Below, one piece after another: positions 20,918 through 32,000 of a stretch of DNA of 64,000 nt. This DNA comes from Plasmodiophora brassicae (lineage: Eukaryota; Endomyxa; Phytomyxea; Plasmodiophorida; Plasmodiophoridae): positions 868,001-932,000 of the forward strand of contig JASFAU010000013.1 in assembly GCA_039704465.1 (NCBI GenBank), given 5' to 3'. The first letter of the stretch is position 1. Each line of letters starts with the position of its first letter. The position numbers and the translations under genes are program-made. Below the pieces are notes generated by a model. The model did no database searches, had not been told where the DNA came from, and saw only the letters and a list, made by a program, of their open reading frames with translations.

Positions 20918-22824
20918 TCATGTCGGCGTGCGGTGGTACCCCTTGTCCAGGCCCAGGCGCTTCAGGCCGTAGATGGCCATGATGCTGAACGGGTACAGGG
21001 CGGCGACCAGCGCCGCCTGGTACATGCGGACCGTCCGGCGCCGCCCCTGCATGCCGACCGCGAACGTGACGAACAGGATGACGACGACCTCGGCAGTGAA
21101 CAGCCATTGCAGGCCGCGGAACGCGACCAGGCCCAGGAAGATGGATAGCGCGAACGTGTTCTGGCACAACGTCAGCGTCGTCGTCAATGTCGGCATTCCG
21201 TGCGGCCGACACCACCCTACATTCATGTTCGCCGAGCCGTACAGCGACCCGAACATGAGCGACACGCCCTTCGAGTTGCGTTTGGTGGCGAATTGCAGCG
21301 CGGCCATGACCTCGCTGGCGTTGCTGGCGAACGGGGCGACCACGAAGCTGACGTAGAACGCGCTGACGCCGACCTTGTCGGCGAACACGGCCATGGTCGT
21401 CACGAGCGGGAACGAGAACAGCGTGACGAGGGCGGCGCCGAACGTCAGCGTCCGCAGCGCCTTCCACTGGATCTGCGCATCCGACAGGTGCACGTACATG
21501 CGCTCCTCCTCGTCGCAGTCGTCGTCCCAGTCGTCGGCGTCGGGCACGCCGTCAACGGACGCGTCCAGCAGGCCCGTCGCCATCGACGGGCGATCCGTGC
21601 GCGATCGCCGCTTGTCGTCCAGCGTGATGGCGCGCGTGAAGAACTGCTCGAACTCGCGGTACGAGATGCGCTCGTCGGAATCTGCGTCGGCAGTCGCGCA
21701 GTCAGCGGAGAGTGCGGGCGAGCGAATGTTCCCCGTGCAGTCAACGTGCGTACTTTGCCGGCGCAGGCCGCCGCCGTCCATCTCCTTCAGGATCGCGTTG
21801 ACGTCGCGCCGGTCGGCGTCCAGGCCGAGCGAGTTCAGGCACCGGACCAGCTCGGGCCGGTCGATGAACTCGTCGTCGTCGAGGTCGAACGTCTTGAAGA
21901 CCAGGCGCAGGCTCTTGCCGGGCGTCAGCTGCCGCGCCAGCGTCTTCTCCCAGTGCCTCCGCTTCGTCGACTTCTGCCGCTGCCTCTGCATCTCGTGGCC
22001 TTCGACGCTGCGAAGCTGGACGACGCTGTAGGCGACGAAGGCGGCCATGGAGCCGCAGAACCCGAGGATGGCGTACATTCGCTCCTCGTCGCCCGCCTGT
22101 TGGTCCTGTCGGAAGAACATGGCCGGGATCTGGATGACGAGGTACAGCAGGGCGGTCGCCATCATCGTCTTGGCGAGGTAGGCGATCTCGTGGAACGCGG
22201 TGACGCCCGTCATCGTCCAGGTGAACTTCGTGTACATTGGTCGCACAGTGCCGTTGACGACCGTGCTCATGGCCAGGCCGGTGGCCGGGTGGATATCGCG
22301 CCTGCCGAGCCAGACGCCCGCCGCCCACGGGATCGTGATCAGCATGATGCTGGACCCGGTCAGGGTGCCGATCCCCACTGCCATGTCCTTCTGGATGTCG
22401 TGCGTACTGCCGGTCCCCATCCCCGATATCAGGATCAGGACGCCGTCCGGGATGGCACCTGCCGCAGGACCGATGTTACCCGACCGGGGTGGCAACGACC
22501 GCTGTACACGCCCGATACTGACCGAGCATTGGGATAACCAGACCGCCAATGACGCCTGGACCGTAGATCTGGAGGAGCATGTTGCATCCGCGGGACAGGA
22601 TTGACGATGCGACGCACAGGAAGTACACTACGCGCGCGAGTATCAGGGAATGCAGAGGCGGTGTCAGCGCGTAACCAGGAACCGTAGATGACGATCAGGG
22701 TGCCCAGCGGGACAAGGTCCAATTGCTGGAGGACGGCCCGCGGCGGAAACACCTCCATTCCCGGGACGACAGGGCCGCGAATGACGGGAGGCCCAACATT
22801 ATCATCCAGGAGGGCCGCTCCCAT
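20918..22824 (-). CDS. NCL: EF-hand Na+/Ca2+ exchanger-like protein (NCL type)
   Basis: Introns at 21161..21220, 22459..22522 and 22628..22682 (55-64 bp, phases agree). The spliced N-terminal half gives GPGVIGGLVIPMLGAIPDGV, the first alpha-repeat of the CaCA superfamily. After a cytosolic loop with at least one canonical EF hand (DADSDERISYRE) and a second (DLDDDEFIDRPE), the second alpha-repeat reads VVAPFASNASEVMAAL, then GSLYGSANMNNTFALS. TM-loop-TM with EF hands is the plant NCL arrangement. Likely a vacuolar or plasma-membrane Ca2+/cation antiporter regulated by Ca2+. The 5' end is uncertain: the ATG at 22824 is used, but an exon further upstream is possible. Confidence 0.9.
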
Positions 22825-23220
22825 TCCGGTCGAGAATGTTACAAGCGTAAGTCAGACCGCCTGGCACGACCTTCCCAGGCAGGATACCACCTTCTCCTAG
22901 AACCCGTTGCGCGAAAGCCATATGAGAACGGGGATCTTGTTCGTCCCTCCGATCGCCTGCAGGCGGCTTGTCTTACAAGCTTGCCTCGGCTGCCGGATGT
23001 GGAGCTCCAGGCCGACGCTCTGAGTCATGTCGAGGGGCAATTCACTCGCGCGTTCTTCGCGAACCCGTTCACCGTCCAAGAGCCACCTACTCAGCCTCGC
23101 AGGGACGGCCGCCGACTCTGGGCACGGGACCAAATCCACGAACGAGCTACGCCACGTTTGGGGTTTGTAGAACGGTCCTGTCTCTCGTTCTCCATAGGTA
23201 CACTGTAGGTACTTATAGTA

Positions 23221-23510
23221 TACTCGTCGAGCGCGCCGGGCGGAAACCCCTACCAAAGCACGCGGTTCGCTGCTGTACACTTTGAAATGACGACAGGTCA
23301 GGTCATTCAACGAGTCGATGTGTTGGGTGTACCAGGCCTGTCTACAATCCAGACGTGTACAGCAGCGAACCGCATGCTGTGCTACGGGTTACCGGGCGAC
23401 GAGCTCGACGAGTATATCAAGATCGGGGAGAGCACGTACGGCCCTTGAATCCTTCAAGGGCCGTGAACAAATCATCGCGTATGATGAGGCTAACAGTTGT
23501 CTGTAGCGTT
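23221..23510. mobile_element. Degraded PIF/Harbinger transposase fragments in inverted orientation
   Basis: On the plus strand, 23357..23475 translates to NRMLCYGLPGDELDEYIK then IGEST; after a small insertion and frameshift it gives ALESFKG. This is the conserved Harbinger stretch xRMLAYGxxxDxxDEYxRxxESTxLESxxxF, upstream of the DDE core. On the minus strand, 23280..23221 is a second, more decayed copy with an internal stop. The two 60-bp arms are inverted around a 76-bp spacer. No intact transposase or terminal repeats are visible. These are relics of a class II element. Confidence 0.7.
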
Positions 23511-23673
23511 TCAACTCTGAGATCGTTCGACGGTGTGGAGCAGAGTACCTGCGCAAGCCCACAGCCGCCGATGTCGACCGCCAATTCACCGCTAGACCCC
23601 GTCGGATCATCATCGCGACAGCGCCGCCACGGAGTCCGTCGACGGCGCCGCATCGCGTACCTCCTACAGGCCG

Positions 23674-24209
23674 ATGCAGGACACGGCTGACAGCGTCCAG
23701 GACGTCTGGAAGGACATCGCGCAGCGATTCCCGTCGGACACGGCCACGTGCCCGACCAGCGCGCCTGTCGAGGAGGACATGGCCGACGATTTTCCGATGC
23801 CGCCGCCGTCGTTATCGCTGGAGGTGAAGACGGCGGCGGCCACAGGCGGGCGATGGCGGCGCTTTCGGCAGCGGCGGTCGCCTGCCCGCGAGCCTGGTGC
23901 ACACGGGAACGTTTCGTTCGACGTGCAGCAGGAGCAGGAGATCCCCAGCTGCAACGTCGGGCATCGTATCCTGCGGAAAATGGGTTGGACTGCTGGTTCT
24001 GGCCTAGGTAACGAACCGTTCGTAGGCAGTGTTATGCGCCTGGGCCTCATATGCTGTTATGGCACGCAGGCCACGCCTCCAGCGGTATGGTTACCCCCAT
24101 CTCTGTCACCGTGCGTCCCGGCCGGTCAGGAATCGGCTTCGGATCGGATCCAGGGCACTCAATTCGTTCGGCCGAGTGTACGGACACCCCCGTCCCCCCT
24201 GAAACCTGA
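23674..24209 (+). CDS. G-patch domain protein
   Basis: Exons 23674..24007 and 24070..24209 with a 62-bp intron splitting the G-patch. The joined domain reads GHRILRKMGWTAGSGLGHAS then SGMVTPISVTVRPGRSGIGF, a complete G-patch (xGxxxLxxMGWxxGxGLGxxxxGxxxPIxxxxRxxxxGxGF). Before it is an acidic, Met/Pro-rich segment and an Arg-rich tract. About 157 residues. G-patch proteins usually bind and activate DEAH helicases in splicing or ribosome biogenesis. The start at 23674 is the first ATG in frame after the Harbinger relics; an upstream exon beginning near 23569 is possible. Confidence 0.82.
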
Positions 24210-24673
24210 CCAGTGAGAACGAGCCTTACCTAACATGGAGGGCGTGACGTCCGCTTGCCACATTCTCACGTGCCTGCTCGCTCGACGAATGCGAGGGGGA
24301 GGAGGGTGTCAGCGGTTCCTTTCAAGCGGACCTGGAATCGGATCATGCTGGCGGCTGAAGGGGTAATTGGGCGCTGGAGGAGGAACGTCGGATCGAAATG
24401 AACCCGAAAGTCGTCGTTTAGGAGGCTTCTGCAATTGCGCTATTCCACAACGTAGTGTCTGACGCGTCTTCGAATATTGCCGGCTGAATGACCAGCCCGC
24501 GCGTCATCCGAGTGCGGATACCATTACTAACTAACGACACGGGTGCTCACGCAAGCGATGGATAGAATAGGGCCTTCGAGCCGCGCAGCCAGTAGGTAAA
24601 AGCGGAGGGGGCCGACCCGGAAGATCGGCAGGCAGGCAGCCGCAACGCACACCAAAAGGAGAGCGCAAAAACA
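24210..24673. other. Intergenic, no gene recognised
   Basis: After the G-patch gene there are only short open frames in all six readings and no family motif. Base composition is slightly less GC-rich than the neighbouring genes. It probably holds the G-patch 3' UTR and the downstream region of the tRNA gene. Confidence 0.5.
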
Positions 24674-24747
24674 TGATCTCGCCCAGGTTCGAACTGGGGA
24701 CCTCCTGTGTGTTAGACAGATGTGATAACCAACTACACCACGAGATC
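24674..24747 (-). tRNA. tRNA-Val (anticodon AAC)
   Basis: Minus-strand 74-nt cloverleaf: 7-bp acceptor GATCTCG/CGAGATC, D-arm with GTGTAGTTGGTTATCAC, anticodon stem TCTGT/ACAGG around loop CTAACAC (anticodon AAC), 5-nt variable loop and T-arm CCCAG-TTCGAAC-CTGGG. A and B box sequences are intact, there is no intron and no encoded CCA, as expected for a eukaryotic nuclear tRNA. A GCTGCAGCTC sequence lies immediately upstream (24751..24760). Confidence 0.95.
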
Positions 24748-25504
24748 CGCGCTGCAGCTCAGACGCGACCCTCGAAAACAAATCCAATACTCTCAGACTG
24801 CGCGCCCCGACCGGTTCCCGTGGATCGGAATAGTTCGGGGAAGAGCAACGTGAGAACAATGTACCCTGGCTGGTGCCCGCCCTGTCATCATCGTACATGG
24901 AGCGTGTTCCTTCCAGATGCGCTAGACCGACAGCGGTCACAGCATGACGATCCGTCAGCTGAACACACCCACGAAACTGGACTTCCGTTACCATAGGGGA
25001 CGTTGGTCTCGCCAGAATTTTACGACCGATTTGACAATGTTGAGCGTACTGTCATCACACGTCGAGGGCCAGTGCGGAAGCATCGAACATTCACGTATCT
25101 TAGGAATGTTCGCAAGGAATGCGGCCGAAGTCGCTACTGCACCGGCACGAGCGAACGATAGAGTCACCACTGCCGGGAATGTCGGCTGCAAGCGCGACGG
25201 GGACGCGAACGCGCAGGCATCGCACGCCCGATGCAATCTCCTCACGATCGTCGGGACTCGGGACAGATGCTGCAAACTGTCGAGGGGCGGGCGTCTGTGA
25301 GCACAGACGACACAAGTACCGTTTCGTAGGGCCTACGGAGGGTGGGCGAACGGCACCTGTGAGCACCACCACAGGCAGATACCTCAGTAGAAGCAGCGCG
25401 GGGGACCAGCATCCGTGTGCACAACGAACCCGGTGACAACATTGCAACCTCGCGAGCATGTAGTGTAGTAATCGGAGACGTTAGGCGACATCCGGGCGGG
25501 CACA
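24748..25504. other. Intergenic, about 760 bp, no convincing gene
   Basis: Several frames of 90-120 codons are open, but none shows domain motifs, consistent splicing or a signal peptide. One plus-strand frame contains a single GVCEHRRHKYRF element, reminiscent of a degenerate EsV-1-7 repeat, but one imperfect copy is not enough to call. Confidence 0.4.
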
Positions 25505-27265
25505 TCAGCGAACGGCGACAATGTCGTCGATCTTGAGCAGCATCCGGACGCATTCGGTCGCGAGGTTGATGGCGCTCGTTGTGACCAGCAGCGGCTGGAC
25601 GACGTTCTCCTCGAGGATGTCGGTGATGCACCCCTTGCGGACGTTGATGCCGGCGGTCGTCTGCCCGTTCGCATGGCGGGCCTTGAGCTCGGTGACGATC
25701 TCCATCGGGTTCAGGCCCGCGTTCTCGGCGAGCGTGAACGGGATGATCTCGAGCGCGTTGGCGAACTCCCGCACACAGTACGACGCCATGCCCGTCAGCG
25801 TCTGCGCGTGCTTCGCGAGGCGCATGCTGACCTCGACCTCGGGGGCGCTGCCGCCCGCGACCATGTACCGCTGCTTGACCAGGCACCGGATCACACACAG
25901 CGCATCGTGGACGGATCGTTCCGCTTCCTCGACCATCAGGTGGTTCGACCCGCGCACGAGGATGGAAACGGTGCGCCCAGGATGGCGAACGCCGGTGATC
26001 TTCACGATCTTCCCGTCGGGGGTCGACAGCTGTGGTTACTGCGATTAGCAATTCAGGGTTCAACAGACAGCGACAACCAATACAGCACCTCTTCGACGAG
26101 CTCGGCGGATCCCATCTTGTCGGGCGTGAAGCTGTCGACGTTCGCAATGGGCGACAGGCCCAGCGTCTTGGAGATGAACTCGACGTCCTCGCGCTCGACG
26201 TCGGTGACGACCATGATGCCCTTCTTGGCCAGGAAGTGCAGGGACAGGTCCGAGACGGCGTCGCGCAGGATGGACTTCTGGATCAGCAGGACGTTGCAGC
26301 CGGACTTGACGATGACCTTGACCATGCCGAGGATGTACTTGCGCTCCTCGCGCAGCACCCGATCCATCTGCTGGTAGTCGCTGATCAGCACCGAGTTCTC
26401 CATGTCCGTCTTCGGGGCCGACAGCTGGAACTGGATCAGCGCGATGCTCGCGTTGGTGACGCGCGTCGGCCCGCCGGCCGCATGGTGCGCGTTCTGCGGG
26501 AACACCAGGCCGTGCACCAACTCCTACACGCGAATCAGAGCCGCGAACAGGGGTCTCGCGTGCCGCCGCGCCCCTACCGTGTCGTCAACGGTGCCCCCGA
26601 GTTTCTGCACGACTTTAATGTCGCGGAGGTCGACGTTGGTCGCCGTGTTGACGTCGATGACGCTGAAGACGGCGTCGACGGCCAGCGGGGCCAGCCTGGC
26701 CGAATGAGCCGAGACGACCTTCGAGTTCAGCGACGTCGTCGCCGACTGGATCAGCGATTCACGGTCGGCGAGGTCGACGCGCGTTGCGATCGACTTGAGG
26801 ATGCGTTCGCTCTCCAGCGCGGCCAGGCCGAACGCCTCGGAGATGACCGACGGGTGGATGCCCTTCTCCATCAGCTGCTGGGCGGCGGCAAGCAGCCCGC
26901 CGCAGATCACGGTCACCGATGTCGTACCGTCACCGGCCTCCACATCCTGGATCGACCATTGAGCAACGAATATCGAGGCGCACGGCGTCCCCGGGTACCT
27001 GCGACTTCGACACGTCGACAAGCATGCGCGCAGCTGGGTGCGCGACTTCCAGCTTGTTCAGGATCGTGGCGCCGTCGTTCGTGATGACAACGTCGCCGGT
27101 GCTGGACGTGATCATTTTGTCCATGCCGCGCGGGCCGAGCGACGTGCGCACGCAGTCGGCAACGGCCTTGGCCGCGAACATGTTGGACGCGCGCACATCC
27201 TTGCCCTTCTCGCCGCCCGCGAATTTGTCGCCGGTCGCCGGCGCTGGTGCCGCGTCGACCGCCAT
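25505..27265 (-). CDS. CCT4: T-complex chaperonin subunit delta (CCT4)
   Basis: Exons (minus) 26999..27265, 26578..26946, 26089..26523 and 25505..26029; introns of 52, 54 and 59 bp, all phase 0. 531 residues against about 540 in animals. One of eight paralogous subunits of the cytosolic CCT/TRiC ring that folds actin and tubulin. Group II chaperonin signatures are present: [26 protein letters not shown] (ATP hydrolysis) and [17 protein letters not shown]. Delta-specific text includes [35 protein letters not shown] and [15 protein letters not shown]. The ATG at 27265 gives an Ala-rich start; nothing unusual is missing. Confidence 0.97.
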
Positions 27266-27616
27266 CGTCGTCGTCGTCTGTCCGTGCACCGACTTGGAAC
27301 TGCCGCCACGGACTTGGCCGCGTCGACGAGGAGGCGACCGGCCGCCATGGTCTATTTTTACGCGGGGCCCGCTGCTCTGTACGAACGCGCCCCACCTATG
27401 TACATACCGCCGCTGCGTGATTCCCACGGGTGGCACAAGGGCGTCCGGTCATATATACGAGTCCATGGCCGTCCTTCATTCAAAGAGCCGCTGGGAGTGG
27501 ACAGCCTTGCTGAACACGGAGACGAGCCTCGAATTGCGGATGTCGTCAGCGACCCGGGAACCGTCGGCGAACCTGCCACGATGATGTCGTCAGATACGGA
27601 CACGGATTGCACAGCT

Positions 27617-28844
27617 TCACGCGCAACCTGACCAAGTGCCGAACGACCCGGACGGGTTTGCGGACGCGGTGGCGTCCTGGCACAATTGGCCAACCTTTCC
27701 CCACAGCTCGTCCATAGTCAAGCGGTGCGCCCGCGTCGCGGTCTCGCTGCATGGGACTAGGAATAGGTCCAGGCCTGGGTCCCGCCTTTCGTCTCCCGTC
27801 AGCAGGTCGTTGAGCACCGGCTGCGACGTCGATGGGAACGCGGCCGGGTCAAGGAACGCGCGCAGACGGTCATGCAAACTGTCCCGCACACTGGGCGTGA
27901 AACGATCCAGCGGGACCTTGTTGTACACGAAGACACAGCGGGCGCAGTGCTGCATGCTGGGGAACGACGACGAATCTCCAGGCGCACCTGCATTCCGATG
28001 TAGGCGAGGTCGGCCAGGCTTACAGAACGGGACGTACCAGCGCGCTTTAGCATCGCAGCCGACGCGAGCGTGTGCAGGATGGAATCCTCGCAGAAGGCGT
28101 CCTGCACCACAAGAAGGATATTGCAGACGGACAGGGCGAACATGGCGACTTCCGTCGACTGCATCTGCAGGCTGTGAGCATTGCCCCCGAGGACCAACGG
28201 ATTCAGTGCCTGTTGACGACGTACGTCGTAAGCGAGCGCACGGCGGCGGGGGGCAGACCACTGGTTGCATCACCTGGCAGTCGACGACGACGTGCTGCTC
28301 ACAGAAGATGGCATCGACACCGGACGTCACGGTCGATCCGTTCGCCAGCGACGCCTCGCTGTGCGCGTTAAACGCGGTCGCCGCGTCTAACGACGGCAAC
28401 AGGAACCTCGACAGCGCCGACAGCAACGTCGACTTCCCAGATGCGACGCTTCCGATCGCGCCGCAGACCGAGAACGGTACCGCCGGGGCGTCCACGAGCA
28501 TCTGGCGCGGCTGCGTTAGTATTCGTCGCCCGCGCCCGGAAGGAACCTGGCCCACGAACCTCCTCGACGTTCCTCTGGGGGCGAAGCTGCGCGTCCAATA
28601 TCGACACGACCTGCTTCGGGACGGGAACGGTACGCCGAGCCGGCCGAAGCAGCACAGGCGTCGCCGGTCGCAGGGTCAGCGCCGGCTCGGCCGCCGGCTT
28701 CACCAGGATCTTCCTCGGTGCGATCGTCGGGGGCGGCGGCGTCGACGGCGACGGGCGGCGCGCACGCCCATCCGGCTCCCGTCGAGCACCGCCGCGACCG
28801 TGACCTCTCTTCCCGGCCGCGCCCTTCCGATAATCGCCCTGCAT
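27617..28844 (-). CDS. SMG9: SMG9-like nonsense-mediated decay factor
   Basis: Exons (minus) 28560..28844, 28274..28501, 28024..28209 and 27617..27949; introns 58, 64 and 74 bp, all phase 0; 343 residues. SMG9 is the G-domain-like partner of SMG8 that regulates the SMG1 kinase on UPF1. A basic, Pro-rich disordered N-terminus has ILVKPA/VLLRPA motifs, as in SMG9. A P-loop follows (GAIGSVASGKSTLLSAL), then SGVDAIFCEQHVVVDCQ, LQMQSTEVAMFALSVCNILL and VVQDAFCEDSIL, all in SMG9 order, ending with VFVYNKVPLDRF and DLFLVPCSE. The first intron contains a textbook TACTAAC branch site. It is shorter than animal SMG9 (about 520), mainly in the N-terminus. Confidence 0.87.
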
Positions 28845-29238
28845 GACCTGGCGTCGCCCTGCGTGGCGCAGATTGGAGGCGCTCGGCTGCACCGCGCGGC
28901 GTCCTGCCCGCCCCTGTTGATCGTACGTTCGCGATACAGGTGTTGCACGACTGGGAGGGTCCTCTCTGCTGGACGGCCATCAATAACCACACTATGCAGA
29001 TACCTGTGCGCCCACCTGCCGAAACGCACCACTGGGTATGACCCAGAAATCGGTTCGTCCGCTGAAGGCAACCACGCCCTGGGGCGCCGCTGTTAATCGA
29101 TTGCCGCGACGCACTACGCCACCGATGGGCATGGCACCTGCTGGCAGAGACGTGCGCGGGAACATGATCGGGACGTCGTCGTCGTGGCGACGCGTCCTTT
29201 TTGCGGAACTGCCGCGACTGCACACGGGTTGATCGTCG

Positions 29239-30942
29239 ATGACGACCGACGACGGGTCCGGCAAGGATGCGATGGCGCGCGCGATAGCAGCGTCGGTGTC
29301 GGCGCCGGTGCCATCGCGGGCGGAGATGGAGAGGGAGCGTCTGGCGAGGAAGCGGGCGCTGCAGGTCGACGGCGGCGGGGGCGAGCCGCGCGCGAAACGA
29401 CCGACGCTGCGGTTCGCGACGGGCGAGTCGATCCTGACCGAGGTGCCGCTGGAGGAGTACCGGGGCGGCAACGGGATCGCCTTTGACGATTTGATCGATG
29501 CGCCGAGGCTGAAACGCGCGTTCCTGACGACGTACATCATTGACGAGGAGTGGTTGCGCGAGAAGCTCGCGTCCGTTCCAGATGTTTGCATTGCCTTGCA
29601 TTGGCAGGCGGCGGACGGAGACAGGGTACACTCCCCAGTCTGTATGGACTTATCGCTCTCTAACACGCGCTGTTATGTCCAGGCAGGGGTCAGACGGCGT
29701 GACCAGTGGCGAATATTGCATCCTCCAAAGCCCGCGTTCAGCTGCATGCACGCCAAGCTGATGCTGCTCTCGTACGACGGCTTCCTGCGGGTCGTGATCA
29801 GCTCCGGGAACCTGGTCCCTGTGGACTACGGCGGTTACGAGGTCGGGCTCGTCATGGTTCTGGCACGTCGCCCGGATGGTGCTTACGCCTAGAAGAACAT
29901 TGTGTTTGTTCAGGATTTCCCACTGCGACCGTCCTCGAGCAACGCGAACAACGCCTTCTACAACGACCTTCGCTCGTTCATCGTCGCGCTAAACGCGCCG
30001 TCGGATGTGGTCAGTGAATTCGATCGGTACGAATTCGCAGGTGCAAAGGTCTGGCACCGACGTGCCTGCAATGGTGCGCGCGCTTACACGTCGCTGTAGG
30101 CGCGCATCGTGGCGTCTCGACCGGGAACGCACGCCAGAACCGATCCGGATTACGGTTTACGCGCGCTATCACGGGCGGTCAAGGCCATTGGAGCCACGGC
30201 GCCTGATGTATCGCAGCGCCTGCTCAAGCTGGAATGCTCGACGTCGTCCCTGGGAGCGCTCACGACGCACTGGATGCATGACTTCTACAAGTTCGCGTCA
30301 GGGCTTTCGCCAACGACTCCGTCTGCGAAGGGTGCTGTCAATCCACCTCCGATCGCCGTCGTATTCCCTACCGCAGATACGGTCGCGTCCTCGATTCAGC
30401 AAGGGGGATCGTTGTTCTTCACGAGAGCGAAGTATCAGTCGCCGTCGTTCCCGAGAGGCATCCTTCGAGACAGCATCAGCTCGCGATGCCCACACTCGCT
30501 GATGCACGCCAAGGTACGTCGCGTCATGTTCGCCTTTGTACGTGGATAACATGTGAGGGCAGGTGATTCTGGCGCGACGCGACTCTGATGAGGGCCCCGT
30601 CGGATGGATTTACCACGGCAGCCACAATGTGTCCAGCGCGGCATGGGGACACCTCCTAAGCAGCGGCAGTTTCAAAGTTACCAACTGGGAACTCGGCGTT
30701 GTCGTTCCGATGGAGCGCCCGGCTGCGAGCGGGACGCGACTGGACGGCGTCCCTGTACAAGAGGACGTTGACAGCGTGTGGAAACGAACTCTGCCCCGCT
30801 ACGCGTCGATTATTCCATTCGTGAGGTGCTCGGTCGCATCGCATTTCCACGATCCGTGCATGGCTGACTCGTTGTGCCACAGCCCTGCTCCTCTGTACGG
30901 GGGCAAGATGCCCTTCCTACGGTCATGAGAAGATACACGTGA
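29239..30942 (+). CDS. TDP1: Tyrosyl-DNA phosphodiesterase 1
   Basis: Exons 29239..29625, 29683..29850, 29893..30048, 30100..30513, 30563..30820 and 30883..30942; five phase-0 introns of 42-62 bp; 480 residues. The enzyme hydrolyses 3'-phosphotyrosyl links left by topoisomerase I. Both HKD motifs are present: MHAKLMLLSYDGFLRVVISS (H152, K154) and SLMHAKVILARR (H373, K375) with GSHNVSSAAWG. IVFVQDFPL, ALTTHWMHDFYKF and the terminal PFP segment also match. The first 20 residues include KDAMARAIAASVS, which resembles a ubiquitin-interacting helix. It is divergent from SMG9 with about 395 bp between starts. Confidence 0.95.
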
Positions 30943-30980
30943 ATTTACATGCAAGGATCGTGTGGACGTCGTCATGCCGC

Positions 30981-32000
30981 TCAATTGTCATCCAGTAGGT
31001 GCAGGTAGCACTCCTTGATCATCACTAAGGCTTTGCGTGCGCGAGCATCATTGTCACGACGAGCCTGTTCCGTCATGTCGGCCTTGTTCTCGTAGCTCCC
31101 GCTGTCCTCCACTTCCTTCAGGAACACGCCCGACTCGCAGTCGTCCAGTACGCGTTTCGATTCCTTCAGCAGCGCGCTCCACTTCGTGACCATCGCTCCC
31201 CCGGACACGTCCAGCGCTTCCATGGCAAGGATTTCCAGCTCCAGGTCGTCCTTCAGGGTTTGCGGCGCTCCAGCTCCCGGCGGCACCGTGTCGCGTTCTG
31301 GTATTGACGTCTCGTCCAAGTTTAGGAATGACAGAAGATGCGCGTCAGAAAGCAAACCGGAGGCGCTCCGAAGCCGTGTGTGAGACAGGTCCACGTAGGC
31401 CAGATTCGGTAGTGTCTCAACTCTCCTCAGAAACCGCAATTTCGTGTGGGACAGGTCCAGGACGACCAAGCGATCCAGCTGGTCGAGCCCGGAAACACTC
31501 GTCAGCGGCGTGTACGAAGCATCGAGGTAGTTCACATTCTTCAGGTCGCCCAGCCCCGTCAGTGACGTGATGGCGGTATGCGATAAGTCCAGCTGAACAA
31601 GGCTCGACAACTTGGCGACATCGACGCTGCCCGAGACGTGGCTGTGGGACAGGTCCAGGTCGACAAGATCGGTGAGGTGCAACAGGGCACTGATGTCCGA
31701 CGTCGGCGTTCGCGACGCGTCGATCTTGTGAATGAGCGATCCAACGTTGCGGACGGAGCATCTCGGGGTCCACTCGCCAATGAATATAATCGACACGAGA
31801 TTCGGAACTTGCTTGATGTGTTTCCCCAATGCATTGAGCTGGGTGCAACTCGTTACCGTCACGCTCGTCATCGAGCTGCCGGCGCCGCGGCAGGCGCGCT
31901 CGACGCAACGTTCGCGCTGGCCAACGCCGAACTGGAAGTGGTCCGCACCCGCTAGCGCCGCCAGTACCACCAGAACTGGAGCGAACGTGGTCGCCTTCAT
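30981..32000 (-). CDS. Secreted leucine-rich-repeat protein
   Basis: Intronless, 339 residues. The signal peptide is MKATTFAPVLVVLAALAG. After a Cys-containing cap (CVERACRGAG, SCTQLNALG) there are six to seven LRRs of 21-22 residues built on LVxLDLSHTxIxSLxGLxxL: DLVDLDLSHSHVSGSVDVAK, LVQLDLSHTAITSL, LVVLDLSHTKL and YVDLSHTRL. The C-terminal third is charged and helical, without a TM segment. The regular LDLSHT repeat is typical of extracellular LRRs in protists and plants. It probably acts in recognition outside the cell; the ligand is unknown. Its 3' end lies about 40 bp from the 3' end of the convergent TDP1 gene. Confidence 0.88.
   Translation of the reverse strand: MKATTFAPVLVVLAALAGADHFQFGVGQRERCVERACRGAGSSMTSVTVTSCTQLNALGKHIKQVPNLVSIIFIGEWTPRCSVRNVGSLIHKIDASRTPTSDISALLHLTDLVDLDLSHSHVSGSVDVAKLSSLVQLDLSHTAITSLTGLGDLKNVNYLDASYTPLTSVSGLDQLDRLVVLDLSHTKLRFLRRVETLPNLAYVDLSHTRLRSASGLLSDAHLLSFLNLDETSIPERDTVPPGAGAPQTLKDDLELEILAMEALDVSGGAMVTKWSALLKESKRVLDDCESGVFLKEVEDSGSYENKADMTEQARRDNDARARKALVMIKECYLHLLDDN

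Noticed and set aside
21684..21765. Obligatory intron in the exchanger loop
   Set aside because: GT and AG sites exist, but splicing would delete the canonical EF-hand Asp residues while the unspliced frame is open. Kept only as a possible alternative splice.
21200..22537. 445-codon plus-strand frame opposite the exchanger
   Set aside because: It lacks motifs and is fully antisense to conserved CaCA repeats and EF hands.
24527..24994. 155-codon minus-strand frame covering the tRNA-Val locus
   Set aside because: It runs through a complete tRNA gene, has no domain, and its hydrophobic tail is unconvincing.
25270..25345. Single EsV-1-7-like CEHRRHK motif in a plus-strand frame
   Set aside because: Only one copy, the second Cys pair is missing and the frame has no other support.
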